This document shows, piece by piece, positions 63,242 to 64,000 of a stretch of DNA of 64,000 nt. The notes beneath the pieces are model-generated. The model saw only the letters and a program-made list of their open reading frames with translations. It was not told where the DNA came from and ran no database searches. Origin of the DNA: Blastococcus sp. HT6-4 (GTDB taxonomy: Bacteria > Actinomycetota > Actinomycetes > Mycobacteriales > Geodermatophilaceae). The stretch covers positions 4,216,001 through 4,280,000 of the forward strand of contig NZ_CP155551.1 in the NCBI RefSeq assembly GCF_039679125.1, in the 5' to 3' direction. Position numbers and translations under genes: made by a program. Within the stretch, counting starts at the first letter, position 1. Each line of letters starts with the position of its first letter.

Positions 63242-64000
63242 CGCGGCCGGCTGCCGCCCGCGCCGGCCGCCGCCCCGCCGCCGACGCGCCCGCCCGGCCG
63301 GGTGCCGCCCGGCGCGCGGCCGCGCTCGTCCCGCTGCTGGCCGGCACCCTGGTCCTCGGCGGACCGCTCCCGGTGCCCGGGGCCGGGCTGAGCCCGGCGG
63401 TGGCGGCCCCCGTCACGGCGGCACCGGCCGACGCCACCGGCGCCGACCGCCCGGTGCGCGTCGACGTGGCCCGGTTCGAGCCACGCACGGTGACGCCCGG
63501 AGCCCTCATCACCGTGACCGGGACGCTGACCAACACCGGCGCCGAGCCGATCACCGACCTGGCCCTGCGCCTCCAGCGTGGGGACGTCCGCACCAGCCGG
63601 CCCGCACTGGCCGAGGCGCTGAGCGACCCCGACCCGGCCACGACCGTGCAGCCGGCGTTCACGCCGCTGGACTTCGGGCTGGCACCCGGGGAGAGCACGC
63701 AGTTCAGCTACACGCTGGACTCCGCCGAGCTCCGGCTCGACCAGGACGGCGTCTACCCGGTGCTGTTCAACGTCAACGGCACCGTCGACGGCGACGAGGA
63801 GCGCCGCGTGGGGGAGCTGGCCACGTTCGTGGTGCAGCAACCGGTGGTGCCGTCGTCCCGCACGACGGTCGCCTGGCTGTGGCCGTTGTCGGAGCGCAGC
63901 CACCGCGACGCGACCGGCTCGTTCGTCGACGACGAGCTGACCGGCGTGATCAGCGAGGGCGGCCGGCTGGACCGCGCCCTGGCCGTCGCCGAACGGCTCC
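63238..64000 (+). CDS. DUF6049 (Rv3909-like) secreted/membrane protein, N-terminal part
   Basis: The first 254 codons are visible and the gene runs off the right edge. GTG at 63238 overlaps the Nudix gene stop by four bases. After a long basic, Arg/Ala/Pro-rich N-terminus comes a hydrophobic segment ([18 protein letters not shown]) that is a signal peptide or anchor, then an extracellular beta-sandwich ([51 protein letters not shown]) and [10 protein letters not shown], as in Rv3909/DUF6049 proteins. These large proteins lie just before mviN and are likely wall-associated; function is not established. Confidence 0.88.
   Translation, partial: MTRPAAARAGRRPAADAPARPGAARRAAALVPLLAGTLVLGGPLPVPGAGLSPAVAAPVTAAPADATGADRPVRVDVARFEPRTVTPGALITVTGTLTNTGAEPITDLALRLQRGDVRTSRPALAEALSDPDPATTVQPAFTPLDFGLAPGESTQFSYTLDSAELRLDQDGVYPVLFNVNGTVDGDEERRVGELATFVVQQPVVPSSRTTVAWLWPLSERSHRDATGSFVDDELTGVISEGGRLDRALAVAERL

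Overview
The window is very GC-rich DNA with GTG starts, GTGA/ATGA gene overlaps and actinobacterial gene families throughout. Family content (DUF222-HNH endonuclease, DUF5318, DUF6049, DesA3-type desaturase pair, GT87, siderophore ABC system) and the gene order suggest a soil actinobacterium, most likely of the Geodermatophilaceae type (Blastococcus, Geodermatophilus, Modestobacter). That family-level call is inference from content, not from a marker tree.

The right third (about 45.7-64 kb) is the conserved origin-proximal block: dnaB, rplI, rpsR, ssb, rpsF, a GT87 membrane protein, a class A penicillin-binding protein (ponA1-like), a DUF5318 protein, a PadR regulator, ino1, a lipoprotein, a YqgE-family protein, an MFS transporter, a matrixin-type protease, the CCA-adding enzyme, a Nudix hydrolase and the start of a DUF6049 protein. 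In related genomes this order continues into mviN, sigM, trxB, parAB and dnaA, so oriC should lie a short way beyond the right edge. Four perfect copies of the palindrome GTTCCACGTGGAAC (parS, the ParB centromere site) occur across the window at 11.4, 29.6, 51.9 and 62.3 kb, with two one- or two-base variants, which agrees with this placement.

The left two thirds is more variable. From the left: three methyl-accepting chemotaxis genes (one cut by the edge, two broken); trehalose synthesis (otsA-otsB); two overlapping crcB fluoride-channel genes; a CaiB/BaiF racemase-like gene; the N-acetylglutaminylglutamine amide osmolyte pair (asnO-ngg); an iron-siderophore ABC system under a likely IdeR box; two small membrane proteins; an HMG-CoA-lyase/flavin-reductase pair; a PAS-GGDEF protein; two GH13 glucosidases with phosphoglucomutase; AraC and VOC genes; a frameshifted DUF222-HNH gene; YnfA and an alpha/beta hydrolase; an orphan SNF2-like helicase; MarR with a broken MFS gene; DinB-family and DUF3291 genes; a TPP riboswitch followed by a 25-codon reading frame, thiD and tenA; DNA polymerase IV with an FAD oxidase and a methyltransferase; an alpha-toroid protein; PucR with a divergent ferredoxin-reductase/acyl-CoA desaturase pair; and a secreted hydrolase.

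Themes: osmotic and desiccation tolerance (trehalose, N-acetylglutaminylglutamine amide, glucan turnover), iron uptake, thiamine salvage, lipid desaturation, and replication/cell-wall housekeeping. Two non-coding observations stand out: an about 81-bp composite palindromic element present twice with the same internal spacing (7655-7735 and 50365-50445), and the short reading frame that sits between the TPP riboswitch and thiD and shares ATGA with thiD. Several accessory genes carry one-base indels, mostly in G/C runs, while no core gene does. No tRNA, rRNA, CRISPR array or intact insertion sequence was seen.
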